A stretch of DNA of 64,000 nucleotides, taken from NCBI GenBank assembly GCA_965227095.1, contig CBDDFL010000003.1, forward strand, positions 62,001-126,000. Direction: 5' to 3'. Shown here in pieces: positions 27,087-36,131 of the stretch. Position 1 is the stretch's first letter. Each line of letters starts with the position of its first letter. The translations under genes were made by a program, and so were the position numbers. Under the pieces are notes generated by a model. The model had not been told where the DNA came from, did no database searches, and was given only the letters and a program-made list of their open reading frames with translations. The stretch comes from JANQMY01 sp965227095 (lineage in GTDB: Bacteria; Pseudomonadota; Alphaproteobacteria; JANQMY01).

Positions 27087-28298
27087 CTAAAGGCCAAGAA
27101 CAGCCTTCGACATAATGTTCCGTTGGATCTCGTTTGATCCTGCATAGATCGACGTTTTGCGCACGTTAAAATAATAAGCGGATGTGGGCGCCGCGTAATC
27201 CGGCCCCGGAGTGCCGTCATTTGATTGCAGGAAGGTATTCGCAATATAGGGCGACGCGTAAAAGCCAATGGCCTCCATCGCCAATCCGGCGATTTCTTGC
27301 TGCAATTCAGATCCGCGGGTCTTCATAAGAGACGATTCCGGGCCAGGATTTTCCCCTGAACTCAATGCCGCATGGATGCGCAGTTCCGTGAATTCCAACG
27401 CGGTGATTTGGGTTTCCACATCTGTCACCTTGGTCACGAATGCGGGATCGTCCATCAGTTTCGCACCGGCAGAATCCTGCTCACCCGCTATGCGTTTCAC
27501 TTTGTTGAGCGATTTGTGCAAACTGGGTGCATAAGTGCCGCCGCCCCGCTCAAATTCAAGGAGGTATTTGGCATAGGTCCACCCCTTGTTCGGTTCCCCA
27601 ATCAGGTTTTCCTTCGGCACTTTCACATCCGTGAAAAAGACCTGATTGATTTCCTGCAATTCGGGGGCTGGTACATCCAACGTCACAATGGGTTGAACTT
27701 CCACACCCGGCGTTTTCATATCCACCAAGATGAACGAAATACCTTCTTGGGGTTTTCCTTCCGTGGAGGTGCGGACGAGACAGAAAATCCAATCCGCCCA
27801 CTGAGCTGTTGTCGTCCAGATTTTGGTGCCGTTTAGAAGGTAGTGGTCGCCTTTGTCTTCCGCCTTCATTTGAAGGGAGGCAAGATCCGACCCCGACCCT
27901 GGTTCCGAATATCCTTGGCACCACCAACGTTCAGACGACAAAATTTTTGGAAGGTGTTCTTCCTTCTGTTCTTTGTTGCCGAATTTCATGATCACCGGCG
28001 CAACCATTTTCAGGCCAAAGGCGCTGACGGTTGGCGTTCCGACCCGTGAGCATTCAACATCGAAAATATATTTCTGCGTGGCCGTCCACCCTGGTCCGCC
28101 ATATTCGGCCGGCCAATTCGGCGCAACCCACCCTTTTTCGTAAAGGGCGCGCTGCCAGTTGTAATGGCCTTCTTTGTCAATATAGCCGTTTTTACTTAGG
28201 GACAGCTTGCGGCGGGTTTCTTGGTCCAGATTGTCATCAATGAACTGCCGGACTTCGTCGCGAAAAGCGATGTCTTCCTTGCTGAAACTTAAATCCAT
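27087..28298 (-). CDS. Acyl-CoA dehydrogenase, large subunit of the paired (FadE29-like) type
   Basis: This 403-residue flavoprotein has the ACAD fold: WWCQGYSEPGSGSDLASL, GTKIWTTTAQWADWIFCLVR and SIYAGSNEIQRNI at the C-terminus. Where classical enzymes have the catalytic Glu (YEGT), this one has Ala (YAGS). That trait, and the WCQGYSEPGSGSD form, are typical of large subunits of alpha2-beta2 dehydrogenases that act on sterol side chains or similar acids. No small subunit is adjacent, but one is encoded at 30.7 kb. An ABM-fold gene lies just upstream on the same strand. Confidence 0.9.
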   Translation of the reverse strand: MDLSFSKEDIAFRDEVRQFIDDNLDQETRRKLSLSKNGYIDKEGHYNWQRALYEKGWVAPNWPAEYGGPGWTATQKYIFDVECSRVGTPTVSAFGLKMVAPVIMKFGNKEQKEEHLPKILSSERWWCQGYSEPGSGSDLASLQMKAEDKGDHYLLNGTKIWTTTAQWADWIFCLVRTSTEGKPQEGISFILVDMKTPGVEVQPIVTLDVPAPELQEINQVFFTDVKVPKENLIGEPNKGWTYAKYLLEFERGGGTYAPSLHKSLNKVKRIAGEQDSAGAKLMDDPAFVTKVTDVETQITALEFTELRIHAALSSGENPGPESSLMKTRGSELQQEIAGLAMEAIGFYASPYIANTFLQSNDGTPGPDYAAPTSAYYFNVRKTSIYAGSNEIQRNIMSKAVLGL

Positions 28299-28307
28299 GT
28301 TGGTCTC

Positions 28308-28595
28308 CTACCCGACCATTTCCATAACTTTGATTTCAGGTGGTCCTGCCAAGAAAGGCCCCATTTTGGCGCCAAGGGTACGGAAATGATCGGACTTACC
28401 GTGCGCTTCTTGGGCGGCCGCATCTACGTATTTTTCCATGATCACGTAGGTGTTTTCTTCGTCAGATTTGAAGATGTCGTAATACTCATTACCAGGTTCG
28501 TTCGCATGGACAGCGGCCCGAAGTTCCAAGAACACTTTTTCGAAATCCGCATCTGTGCCGGGCTTAATACGAATGGTCGCGATAATGCCTCTCAT
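28308..28595 (-). CDS. Small ABM-fold (quinol monooxygenase-like) protein
   Basis: A 95-residue protein with the dimeric alpha/beta-barrel pattern: IIATIRIKPGTDADFEKVF, ANEPGNEYYDIFKS, YVIMEKYVDAAAQEAH and SDHFRTLG. It resembles YgiN-like putative quinol monooxygenases; the reaction is unknown. GAGGAGA precedes the ATG. It ends nine bases before the acyl-CoA dehydrogenase starts and is thus its operon partner. It is a second family member beside the longer one at 18.6 kb. Confidence 0.88.
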   Translation of the reverse strand: MRGIIATIRIKPGTDADFEKVFLELRAAVHANEPGNEYYDIFKSDEENTYVIMEKYVDAAAQEAHGKSDHFRTLGAKMGPFLAGPPEIKVMEMVG

Positions 28596-28751
28596 GTTTG
28601 TCTCCTCTGTGATTTAGGTGGAATAGCGTGATGTCCAGGACTTTACGGCAATTATCGAACGACGCAAAGCCGCAGTATTTCGAGTTACCGCAAAGAAACC
28701 CTACGTCATTTGGCGGGTTAAGACGCGCCATGTGGACGCAATTTTGCGCAT

Positions 28752-29552
28752 TCACTGGCCTTTGAAATTACCGGGGCGTTTTTCAAAAAAGGCGTTCACC
28801 GCTTCCAGGTGATCTTCGGTATGGTGTGCGGCCGCCTGCATGCCGGCGGAAAGCTCCATGACCGTGTCGAATGAACTGCCGATGCCTTCCCGCAGAAGGC
28901 GCTTGGTCATGCGCAGAACATCAGGTGGCTGCTGCGAAATTTTCTGAGCAAGCTTGGTTGCCTCTTCCATCAATGTGTCGCCGGGGACCACACGGCTTAC
29001 GAGCCCCCATTGCAGGGCTGTTTCCGCGTCAATGGTATCACCGGTGAAGAACAATTCAGAGGCCCGGGCCATGCCGATGACTTTCGGGAGGAGCCAAGCC
29101 CCACCATCCCCCGGAACAAGACCGATTTTCAGAAAGGTCGCGCCGAAAATCGCCTTGTCCGACGCGATCCTTGTGTCCGCGAGACAGGCAACGTCATTGC
29201 CCAAGCCAATGGCTGCGCCATTGACCGCGGCCACAACGGGCACCTCAATCCCCCAGACCGAGCGAATAATCTTATGAATGCCGTTGCGGTAGCTGTCTCG
29301 GATCACCGCGGGAGAGCCGCCAAATTCTGCGCTCCGGTCCCGCATGGCCTTTAAATTACCACCTGCGGAGAAAGCCTTGCCCGCCCCCGTCAGAATGACG
29401 GCCCGAATGGCACGATCCGCATTAATCTCTTGAGCCGCGGCTTGAAACAACTCGCCATCCCCGGGCGCGCCCAACGGATTGCGCGCTTCTGGCCGGTTGA
29501 TGGTGAGCGTCGCGATTGTGTCGTTCTTTTCCAACAATAGTTCTTGTGTCAT
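28752..29552 (-). CDS. Enoyl-CoA hydratase/isomerase (crotonase) family protein with altered active site
   Basis: A 266-residue crotonase-fold protein. LTINRPEARNPLG, VILTGAGKAFSAGGNLKAM (oxyanion hole) and GLVPGDGGAWLLPKVIG mark the family. At the positions of the two catalytic Glu of rat enoyl-CoA hydratase I read Asp (GLGNDVAC) and Phe (ATFLKIG), so classical hydration is doubtful; an isomerase, hydrolase or other crotonase reaction is possible. The ATG at 29552 was preferred to one 25 codons upstream, where the extra residues look unrelated. It is on the same strand as, but 156 bases from, the ABM/dehydrogenase pair. Confidence 0.88.
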   Translation of the reverse strand: MTQELLLEKNDTIATLTINRPEARNPLGAPGDGELFQAAAQEINADRAIRAVILTGAGKAFSAGGNLKAMRDRSAEFGGSPAVIRDSYRNGIHKIIRSVWGIEVPVVAAVNGAAIGLGNDVACLADTRIASDKAIFGATFLKIGLVPGDGGAWLLPKVIGMARASELFFTGDTIDAETALQWGLVSRVVPGDTLMEEATKLAQKISQQPPDVLRMTKRLLREGIGSSFDTVMELSAGMQAAAHHTEDHLEAVNAFFEKRPGNFKGQ

Positions 29553-29788
29553 GTGCTGCCCCACGGTCGAAGAATGAAGGCCGTCAGATGGACCAATTAA
29601 GCCCAGCGGGTCAAGCGCCTTGTTCACCCTCTCATTCCCTCAACGGCAATTCTTGGTAAACAAGACCTTGCGATAGTCGGTCTAAAGCCGACAAATTCCG
29701 TAGACCGGAATTAAGATGGAACAGGTATCTTCCTCTCAAGAGCGCATAACGCGCCGACCAAACAGTGCAGAAGCTCAAACTGGAAGTC

Positions 29789-30637
29789 ATGTTCAGTACA
29801 GGAAGATTTAAGGCGCGCTTGGCGATTGGCGCACTTGTCTGTTCCGCCATTGTAATGGGGACGGAACCACTCCGGCCAGCATTCGCGGGCAGCGTCTCTA
29901 AAAAAGACAAAGTTGGCTCTTATGTTGAAGATGCCGGGCCGCACGGCTCTTCTCACCGAACGCATTGGGGATATACAGGCAATGAGGGACCGGCCCATTG
30001 GGGCGGGCTGTCGTCAAAATTCAAAGCCTGTTCCAAAGGAAAAGCGCAATCACCGATCAATTTGACACCCTCGGAGGGCGCGACCGTCGAGCCGATTTTG
30101 TTCGACTATCATGCAAGCCCCTTGGGCATCATCCACAATGGCCATACAGTTCAGGTGTCTTATCAACCGGGCAGTTCCATCCAAATAGGCGAAAAAACCT
30201 ATGACCTGCTGCAATTTCACTTTCATACGCCCAGCGAGCACAGCCTAAACGGCGAGCGGACCGACATGGAGGTCCACTTTGTTCACCGCAGCAAAGAAGG
30301 TGAGATCGCTGTCGTTGGTGTGCTGATGAAAGCCGGTACTTACAACAAAGCCCTTGCAGAAATTTGGAAACGTATGCCGGCGCGTGAAAGCGCGGAACAA
30401 ATTCACCGTAACGTGATGATCAATGCCGCCGACCTTCTGCCAAAGCGGAAGAAATATTTTCGGTATATGGGATCTCTAACCACCCCTCCCTGCACCGAAG
30501 GTGTCCACTGGTATGTTCTGGACACACCGGTGACGGTCAGCGAAAGCCAAACGAGACGTTTCTCCAACGCGGTCGGTCAAAATTCACGACCAACGCAAGC
30601 GCTGAACCACCGGTTGCTGTTGGCCCCAAGAAACTAA
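29789..30637 (+). CDS. Exported alpha-type carbonic anhydrase
   Basis: A 282-residue alpha carbonic anhydrase. A signal peptide (about residues 1-33, ending RPAFAG) sends it to the periplasm. The family motifs HWGYTG, QSPINL, QFHFHTPSEH, EVHFVH and TTPPCTEGVHWYV are intact; the zinc ligands are His144, His146 and His163. It interconverts CO2 and bicarbonate outside the cytoplasm. A GTG eight codons earlier is an alternative start, but the ATG is preceded by GGAAG and fits the signal peptide. Its link with the surrounding lipid genes is unclear. A terminator follows. Confidence 0.93.
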   Translation: MFSTGRFKARLAIGALVCSAIVMGTEPLRPAFAGSVSKKDKVGSYVEDAGPHGSSHRTHWGYTGNEGPAHWGGLSSKFKACSKGKAQSPINLTPSEGATVEPILFDYHASPLGIIHNGHTVQVSYQPGSSIQIGEKTYDLLQFHFHTPSEHSLNGERTDMEVHFVHRSKEGEIAVVGVLMKAGTYNKALAEIWKRMPARESAEQIHRNVMINAADLLPKRKKYFRYMGSLTTPPCTEGVHWYVLDTPVTVSESQTRRFSNAVGQNSRPTQALNHRLLLAPRN

Positions 30638-30645
30638 GGCGACAC

Positions 30646-30681
30646 AAAAAACCCGGCACGCCAGCGCGGACCGGGTTCTTT
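30646..30681. terminator. Intrinsic terminator between convergent genes
   Basis: AACCCGG (30650-30656) pairs with CCGGGTT (30671-30677) around a 14-base loop. A run of A on the left gives a T-run on the minus strand, and TTCTTT follows on the plus strand. It can serve the carbonic anhydrase gene and, better, the opposite acyl-CoA dehydrogenase gene. Confidence 0.75.
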
Positions 30682-30699
30682 GAAAGCCTTATGCAGCCG

Positions 30700-31830
30700 T
30701 TAGCTGACGGTGGAATACCGCTTCAAGTGATGGTCCACATTGCCGAACTGGGTGTCGATCAAGGTCAGACGCTTGAAGTAGTGGCCGACATTCAGTTCGT
30801 CGGTCATGCCCATGCCGCCGTGAAGCTGCACAGCGTTCTGGCCGATGAAACGGCCGGCTTTACCGATCTGAACCTTCGCACCTGACGCCGCCTTTTTGCG
30901 TTCGTCCGTTCCTTCGTCCAGCTTCAAATTGACCATGTAAGTCATCGACACAGATTGCTCATAGGCCATGAACATATCGACCATACGGTGTTGCAGGACC
31001 TGGAATTTACCGATGGGCTGTCCGAACTGCTTACGGGTCTTACAGTATTCGACCGTAGTGTCGTTCAACACCTTCATGCCGCCAATCGCTTCGGCGCACA
31101 AGGCAGCAATACCTTCGTCCACCACACGCTCGATCAATGGCAAGCCGCCATCCACATCGCCGATAACATTTTCGGCGGGGACTGCTACATTTTCAAAGGT
31201 TACTTCAGACGCCCGCAGACCGTCGATGGTCGGATAATCACGGGTGCTGAGACCGTCGGCATCTTTGTCCACGACAAACACGGTTACACCGCCCTCGTCG
31301 CGCTGGCCGCCGCTGGTGCGGGCCGTGACGATCAGTTTGTTCGCCCACGGAGCCCCAACCACAACAGCTTTCTGTCCGTTGAGCACATATCCGGAGCCAT
31401 TCTTTGCTGCCGTCGTGGTCAGATCCGCAAGATTGTAGCGGCCTTGCGGTTCCGCATAGGCAAACCCATACACAGCGTCCCCAGAAACAATTTCAGGGAT
31501 CAATGTGTTCTTTTGATCGTCAGATCCACCATGGCGCAAGAAACCGCCGGCGATGATCACGGTTTGAAGGTAAGGTTCCACCACCAAACCGCGACCGAAT
31601 TCTTCCATCACAATCATCGTTTCGATTGACGATCCGCCGAGCCCGCCATGATCTTCCGCAAACGGAGCAGCTAGGATGCCCAGCTCCGCGTATTGCTTCC
31701 AATAATCTTCGCGCCAGCCGGTATCACTTGCCGTGATCTTGCGCCGCGTGTCGAAATCGTAGTTGTCTTGGATAAACCGCTGAACGCTATTTCGAAGAAG
31801 CGTTTGTTCTTCCGAAAAGGAAAAATCCAT
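30700..31830 (-). CDS. Acyl-CoA dehydrogenase, small subunit of the paired (FadE28-like) type
   Basis: This 376-residue ACAD relative starts MDFSFSEEQTLLRNSVQRF and has GFAYAEPQGRYN in place of the usual TEPxxGSD loop. The middle matches the family (GQKAVVVGAPWANKLIV, RKQFGQPIGKFQVLQHRMVD). The end, HGGMGMTDELNVGHYFKRLT, has no YEGT catalytic Glu. Together these features mark the non-classical subunit of heterotetrameric dehydrogenases known from sterol side-chain degradation. The gene for a matching large subunit lies 45 bases upstream on the same strand, so the pair likely forms one enzyme. AGGAAAGG precedes the ATG. Confidence 0.9.
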   Translation of the reverse strand: MDFSFSEEQTLLRNSVQRFIQDNYDFDTRRKITASDTGWREDYWKQYAELGILAAPFAEDHGGLGGSSIETMIVMEEFGRGLVVEPYLQTVIIAGGFLRHGGSDDQKNTLIPEIVSGDAVYGFAYAEPQGRYNLADLTTTAAKNGSGYVLNGQKAVVVGAPWANKLIVTARTSGGQRDEGGVTVFVVDKDADGLSTRDYPTIDGLRASEVTFENVAVPAENVIGDVDGGLPLIERVVDEGIAALCAEAIGGMKVLNDTTVEYCKTRKQFGQPIGKFQVLQHRMVDMFMAYEQSVSMTYMVNLKLDEGTDERKKAASGAKVQIGKAGRFIGQNAVQLHGGMGMTDELNVGHYFKRLTLIDTQFGNVDHHLKRYSTVS

Positions 31831-31875
31831 TGTGACTGCCTTTCCTCACAGTTGCTCTTTTTCTGATTGCCTTGC

Positions 31876-33069
31876 TTACAGCCCAAGCACCATCTTAGCG
31901 ATAATGTTGCGTTGAATCTCGTTACTGCCGCCGTAAATCGATGTTTTGCGCGTATTGAAATACGTTGCCGCGGTGCCGTCTGCGTGTTCGGGCCCCACCG
32001 GAAACTCATTTAGATTTGAAAAGTCCATATCGCGCAAATTCGGTTGGGCATAATGGCCAACGGCTTCGATGGTCAATTCGGTGATACGCTGCTGGATCTC
32101 GGTTCCCTTGATCTTCAGGATAGAAGATTCAGGCCCCGGGCCTTTGCCTGCATTTTCCGACGCGAGTGTCCGGAGTTCCGTGTATTCAAGCGCTGTCAGA
32201 TCCACTTCCAACTCGCTTAGTTTGAGTTTGAATGAATCATCATCGAACAACGACGCCGTGCCGTAACTTTCGCCGCGGGCAATATCTTTCAAACGATCGA
32301 TTTGTTTCTTCGAACGGGATACGGCGGCAATGCCGGAGCGTTCATGACCCAGCAAGTATTTCGCATAGGTCCACCCCTTATTTTCCTCGCCTATGCGATT
32401 TTCGACCGGCACTTTCACGTCGGTCAGGAACACTTCGTTGACTTCGTGGCTGCCATCGATCGTGATGATCGGGCGAACCTCGATGCCGGGGGTGTTCATG
32501 TCGATCAACAGGAAGGAAATCCCTTCTTGTGCTTTGGCATCCGAGTCTGTGCGCACCAGACAGAAGATCCAGTCCGCGTGTTGGGCCAAGGTTGTCCACG
32601 TCTTGGATCCGTTGACAATATAGTGGTCGCCCTCGCGCACCGCTTTGGTTTTAAGCGAGGCAAGGTCGGAACCGGAGCCGGGCTCTGAATAGCCTTGGCA
32701 CCACCAATCCTCGCCGGAATAGATCCGCGGCAAATATTTTGCTTTTTGCTCTTCATTGCCGAACGTGTAGATCACCGGCGCCACCATCTGCACACCAAAG
32801 GGCAGCACCCCAACCGTGCCGGCGCGGCCATTTTCTTCGTTCCAGATATATTTCTGAGCCGGTGTCCAATCGGTCCCGCCATGTTCCTTTGGCCATGAGG
32901 GCGCAACCCAGCCCTTTTCCGCCAAAATGCGGTGCCATGACAGAAAGTCTTCTTTCGTGAATTCGCTCCGCGTTTTCTTTTCCCGCAATTGTGTCGGATA
33001 GTTCTTCTCGATGAAGTCACGGACGTCGTCGCGGAACGCGAGCTCTTCGGGTGTGAATTCCAAATCCAT
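31876..33069 (-). CDS. Acyl-CoA dehydrogenase, large subunit of the paired (FadE29-like) type
   Basis: A 397-residue ACAD very similar in layout to the one at 27.1 kb: WWCQGYSEPGSGSDLASLKT, SKTWTTLAQHADWIFCLVR and SIYGGSNEIQRNI. Here too the classical catalytic Glu is replaced (YGGS). The start at 33069 has GGAGAGC upstream; the 45-residue extension above it is not family-like. With the small-subunit gene 45 bases downstream it forms a likely alpha2-beta2 enzyme for acyl-CoA chains attached to bulky groups. It is divergent from an SLC13/RCK carrier gene. Confidence 0.9.
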   Translation of the reverse strand: MDLEFTPEELAFRDDVRDFIEKNYPTQLREKKTRSEFTKEDFLSWHRILAEKGWVAPSWPKEHGGTDWTPAQKYIWNEENGRAGTVGVLPFGVQMVAPVIYTFGNEEQKAKYLPRIYSGEDWWCQGYSEPGSGSDLASLKTKAVREGDHYIVNGSKTWTTLAQHADWIFCLVRTDSDAKAQEGISFLLIDMNTPGIEVRPIITIDGSHEVNEVFLTDVKVPVENRIGEENKGWTYAKYLLGHERSGIAAVSRSKKQIDRLKDIARGESYGTASLFDDDSFKLKLSELEVDLTALEYTELRTLASENAGKGPGPESSILKIKGTEIQQRITELTIEAVGHYAQPNLRDMDFSNLNEFPVGPEHADGTAATYFNTRKTSIYGGSNEIQRNIIAKMVLGL

Positions 33070-33396
33070 TGTAGCTCTCCAGATGTAAAGGGGCCTGCGC
33101 GCGTATTCGGCGTTTTTATTGTTCTGCGCCGCCTGTCCCAAACGCCAATTTTGGCCGGGATCATAGCGGTCGCTCTTTCCTTTGCAAGAGCGAGATCTGG
33201 GCAATATTGACCTGAGTTCAACGACTTATGCCCTGACGTAGGGTCATTAACCTTTTTCACATGCCGTGAAAACAATGGCTGTGGTCTTGGCGGCCTGGCC
33301 GAAGCTCTGGTATAGGGCCCGATTGACTTCATACGGCATCGGCTGAGAGGGCGGTAATCTCGCTTGCGCAGGCGCTGTCGCCAACCATCGGGCTTT
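33070..33396. other. Intergenic region between paired dehydrogenase operon and SLC13 carrier
   Basis: A 327-base divergent region that should hold promoters for both directions. Short frames here look non-coding. CCCT-N5-AGGG near 33230 is a small palindrome. I found no convincing -35/-10 pair and no RNA gene. Confidence 0.35.
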
Positions 33397-35250
33397 ATGG
33401 AATTTATCCTTCCGGATCAATGGCATATGTGGATGACCTTTGGTGTCATCGCAATTGCCGTTGGGCTCTACATTCTGGATCGATTCTCAATTGAGATCGT
33501 TTCCATCAGCCTCGTCATCATCCTTGTGGCGTTGTTTCATTTCTTTCCCTATTTGGATGAGAACGGAAAACAGCTGCTCGGTTCCACCGAATTATTGGCG
33601 GGTTTTGCCAATCCAGCCCTGTTTTCAATCATGGCGCTGTTGGTCCTTGGCCAGGGCCTGTTCCATTCCGGCGCCCTTGAGGGGCCCACGCGCTGGCTTG
33701 CCGGTCATGCCGAAACCATGCCGGTGATCACGCTGGTCGGGGCTTATTTCCTCGTCATGATCATGAGTGGGTTGTTGAACAACACCCCGGTGGTCGTGAT
33801 GTTCATCCCCATCATTGCGGCCATCGCGGGACAGCAAGACCAGGCCACCAGCCGTGTGATGATGCCGTTGAGCTTCTTCGCGATTTTCGGCGGTATGCTG
33901 ACCCTGATCGGCTCCTCCACCAATCTGTTGGCCGCCCAAACCATGGCTAATATGGGGGCCGGGTCCATCGGCTTTTTCGACTTCACGCTGATCGGGCTGG
34001 GCCTCGCCAGCGTGGGGGCCATCTATGTGTTGCTGGTTGCCCCTCACCTGATTCCCGATCGAAGCTCCATGGCCGGTGAGATGGGCGTGTCGGATGGGCG
34101 CCAATTCATAGCTCAGATTGACCTCACCCCCGGCCATACCTTTGTCGGCATGCAGTCGGTCGCGGGCCTCTTCCCCGATTTGCCCGATTTGACCGTCCGA
34201 ATGATTCAGCGGCACGAAACTCCGCTGCTTCCCCCCTTCGAAGATGTGACTTTGCGCACCGGCGATACGTTGATTGTTGCCGCGACGCGCCAAAAACTAA
34301 GCGAATTGCTGGCAAGCAAAGCGGCCCCCATGGCCGGTGTCATTGACGCGGCAAAAATGGGGTCCGAGGAAGTGGCCACGTCGCCCGCGGAAGAGCTGGT
34401 GTTGGCGGAAGCCGTGGTCGCCCCTGGGTCCCGCATGGTGGGCGTTAGCCTTGCCCAAATCGGCTTCCATTACCAAACCGGCTGTATAGCCTTGGGCATC
34501 CAGCGCCGCAGCCGGATGATCCGAATCAAAATGCGGGATATGCGCCTTGAAGCGGGAGACGTGCTGCTGGTGTTCGGCAGCCAGTCCAATATTGAAGGAC
34601 TGCGTGCCAACCGCGACGTGCTGCTGTTGGATTGGTCTAAAAAGTCTGTGCCGAAAGTATCCCATGCCGAACGCGCCCAGATCATCTTTTTAGGCACCAT
34701 TACCATGGCCGCAACGGGCATCATGCCCATCATTTTGGCGGCCCTTCTCGGCGCGAGTTTGATGGTCGCCACCGGATGTCTAAACATTCGCCAAGCGGGA
34801 CGGGCCTTCGACCGGCAGATATTCCTGTTGGTGGGCGCTTCCTTGGCCATGGGCACTGCCTTGCAGGCTACCGGAGGGGCCCTTTTTCTTGCCGAATCAC
34901 TTGTCAGTTTGCTGCAGGATGCCGGTGTTCCTGTGATCTTGTCGGCGTTTTTCCTCCTCGTCGCCATGTTAACCAATGTGCTGAGCAACAACGCCACGGC
35001 CGTCCTGTTCACCCCTGTCGCGGTGAATACCGCGCAGAGTTTGGGGGTCGATCCAATGATCTTTGTGATCGCGGTGATTTTGGCCGCCAACACCTCTTTC
35101 GTGACCCCCATCGCCTACCAAACCAACCTGTTGGTGATGGGACCAGGCCATTACAAGTTTAGGGATTTTGTGGTGGTCGGCGGGCCGCTGGCCTTGATTA
35201 TTTGGGCTACATTTTCCCTCTTGGCGCCCTGGTACTATGGATTACACTGA
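33397..35250 (+). CDS. SLC13-type anion carrier with two RCK_C (TrkA-C) domains
   Basis: A 617-residue inner-membrane protein. The N-terminal half has about six helices (MWMTFGVIAIAVGLYIL onward) with the family loop SGLLNNTPVVVMFIPII. Two cytosolic TrkA-C-like domains follow (about residues 215-310, with LRTGDTLIVAA, and 330-420, with LEAGDVLLVFG). A second membrane half contains NVLSNNATAVLFTPVAV and NTSFVTPIAYQTNLLVMGPG. This layout is that of Na+/sulfate or dicarboxylate SLC13-like carriers such as YfbS/SdcS-type proteins. The substrate is uncertain. An ATG was used although a TTG lies 11 codons upstream. Confidence 0.9.
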   Translation: MEFILPDQWHMWMTFGVIAIAVGLYILDRFSIEIVSISLVIILVALFHFFPYLDENGKQLLGSTELLAGFANPALFSIMALLVLGQGLFHSGALEGPTRWLAGHAETMPVITLVGAYFLVMIMSGLLNNTPVVVMFIPIIAAIAGQQDQATSRVMMPLSFFAIFGGMLTLIGSSTNLLAAQTMANMGAGSIGFFDFTLIGLGLASVGAIYVLLVAPHLIPDRSSMAGEMGVSDGRQFIAQIDLTPGHTFVGMQSVAGLFPDLPDLTVRMIQRHETPLLPPFEDVTLRTGDTLIVAATRQKLSELLASKAAPMAGVIDAAKMGSEEVATSPAEELVLAEAVVAPGSRMVGVSLAQIGFHYQTGCIALGIQRRSRMIRIKMRDMRLEAGDVLLVFGSQSNIEGLRANRDVLLLDWSKKSVPKVSHAERAQIIFLGTITMAATGIMPIILAALLGASLMVATGCLNIRQAGRAFDRQIFLLVGASLAMGTALQATGGALFLAESLVSLLQDAGVPVILSAFFLLVAMLTNVLSNNATAVLFTPVAVNTAQSLGVDPMIFVIAVILAANTSFVTPIAYQTNLLVMGPGHYKFRDFVVVGGPLALIIWATFSLLAPWYYGLH

Positions 35251-35363
35251 GGTAATTTCAGCGTTCGGAAACGCGGCTGCATAAGCAGTTGTTGGCCGGT
35301 GTTTTTTGGCCAGTGTAAGTGGGTTGAAAAACCCTGCGTATAAAAAGAAAGGGAACAGGCCAG

Positions 35364-36098
35364 TTGACTCAACAGCCCGTTACAAAATTCCCTCAGTTCT
35401 ATCTGACGGCACCTGCCACCTGCCCTTATTTGGAGGGCAAACTTGAACGCAAGGTGTTTACCCAGTTGCTCGGGCCCGCCGCACCGACCTTGAACGACGC
35501 GCTGACGCATGCCGGGTTTCGGCGCAGCCAAAGCATCGCCTATAAACCGGCCTGCGATGGGTGCTCTGCCTGTATCTCTGTCCGGATCGTCTGCCCACGT
35601 TTTAATGTCACCAAATCGTTCCGCCGCATCCTCAACAAGAACACAGACATCGTTGTGGAACCAGTGGTGGCACACGCCACCGAAGAACAGTTTGAGCTGC
35701 TGCAGCTTTACTTAAAGACACGTCATCCGGCCGGCGGCATGACCGAAATGGACGAACACGACTATGCCGCCATGGTGGAAGACACCTCGGTCATGACCCG
35801 CATCATCGAATATCGCCTGCCCGCGCTAGCTGGCGAGCGTAAGGGCCAGCTCATCGGCGCCGCCCTTACGGACGTGTTGGATGATGGTTTGTCCATGGTC
35901 TACAGCTTTTTCGACCCAGCCTTCGCGAACCGCGGATTGGGAACATTTATGATTTTGGACCATGTCAACTTGGCCCTCTCCAAAGGGCTAGAACATGTCT
36001 ATCTGGGATATTGGGTGCAACACAGTCCTAAGATGGCCTACAAATCGCGCTTCCGCCCCTTGGAAGCCCTGACCGCGACAGGATGGCGGCCGTTGTAG
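35364..36098 (+). CDS. bpt: Aspartate/glutamate leucyltransferase (bacterial N-end rule transferase)
   Basis: A 244-residue ATE/Bpt family protein. The N-terminal domain shows YLTAPATCPYLEGKLERK and CDGCSACISVR, the Cys set of the family; the C-terminal GNAT-like domain includes FFDPAFANRGLGTFMILD and YLGYWVQHSPKMAYKSRF. It moves Leu (Bpt) or Arg (Ate) from aminoacyl-tRNA to N-terminal Asp/Glu, marking proteins for ClpAP. The start is TTG: MTQQPVTKFPQFYL is the expected family N-terminus and no ATG or GTG is available nearby, with AGG six bases upstream. Bpt versus Ate cannot be fully decided, but the length and motifs favour Bpt. Confidence 0.9.
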   Translation: MTQQPVTKFPQFYLTAPATCPYLEGKLERKVFTQLLGPAAPTLNDALTHAGFRRSQSIAYKPACDGCSACISVRIVCPRFNVTKSFRRILNKNTDIVVEPVVAHATEEQFELLQLYLKTRHPAGGMTEMDEHDYAAMVEDTSVMTRIIEYRLPALAGERKGQLIGAALTDVLDDGLSMVYSFFDPAFANRGLGTFMILDHVNLALSKGLEHVYLGYWVQHSPKMAYKSRFRPLEALTATGWRPL

Positions 36099-36131
36099 CA
36101 AAAAGTTAGAGACAATTTGACGAAGGGGGAA

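Noticed and set aside
2702..33069. Biosynthetic gene cluster around the P450
   Set aside because: No synthase, terpene cyclase or peptide synthetase is present; the mix of ligase, dehydrogenases and hydratases fits catabolism.
33625..34293. Long open frame opposite the SLC13/RCK gene
   Set aside because: Highly His/Gln/Asp-rich translation typical of antisense frames; the plus-strand carrier is certain.
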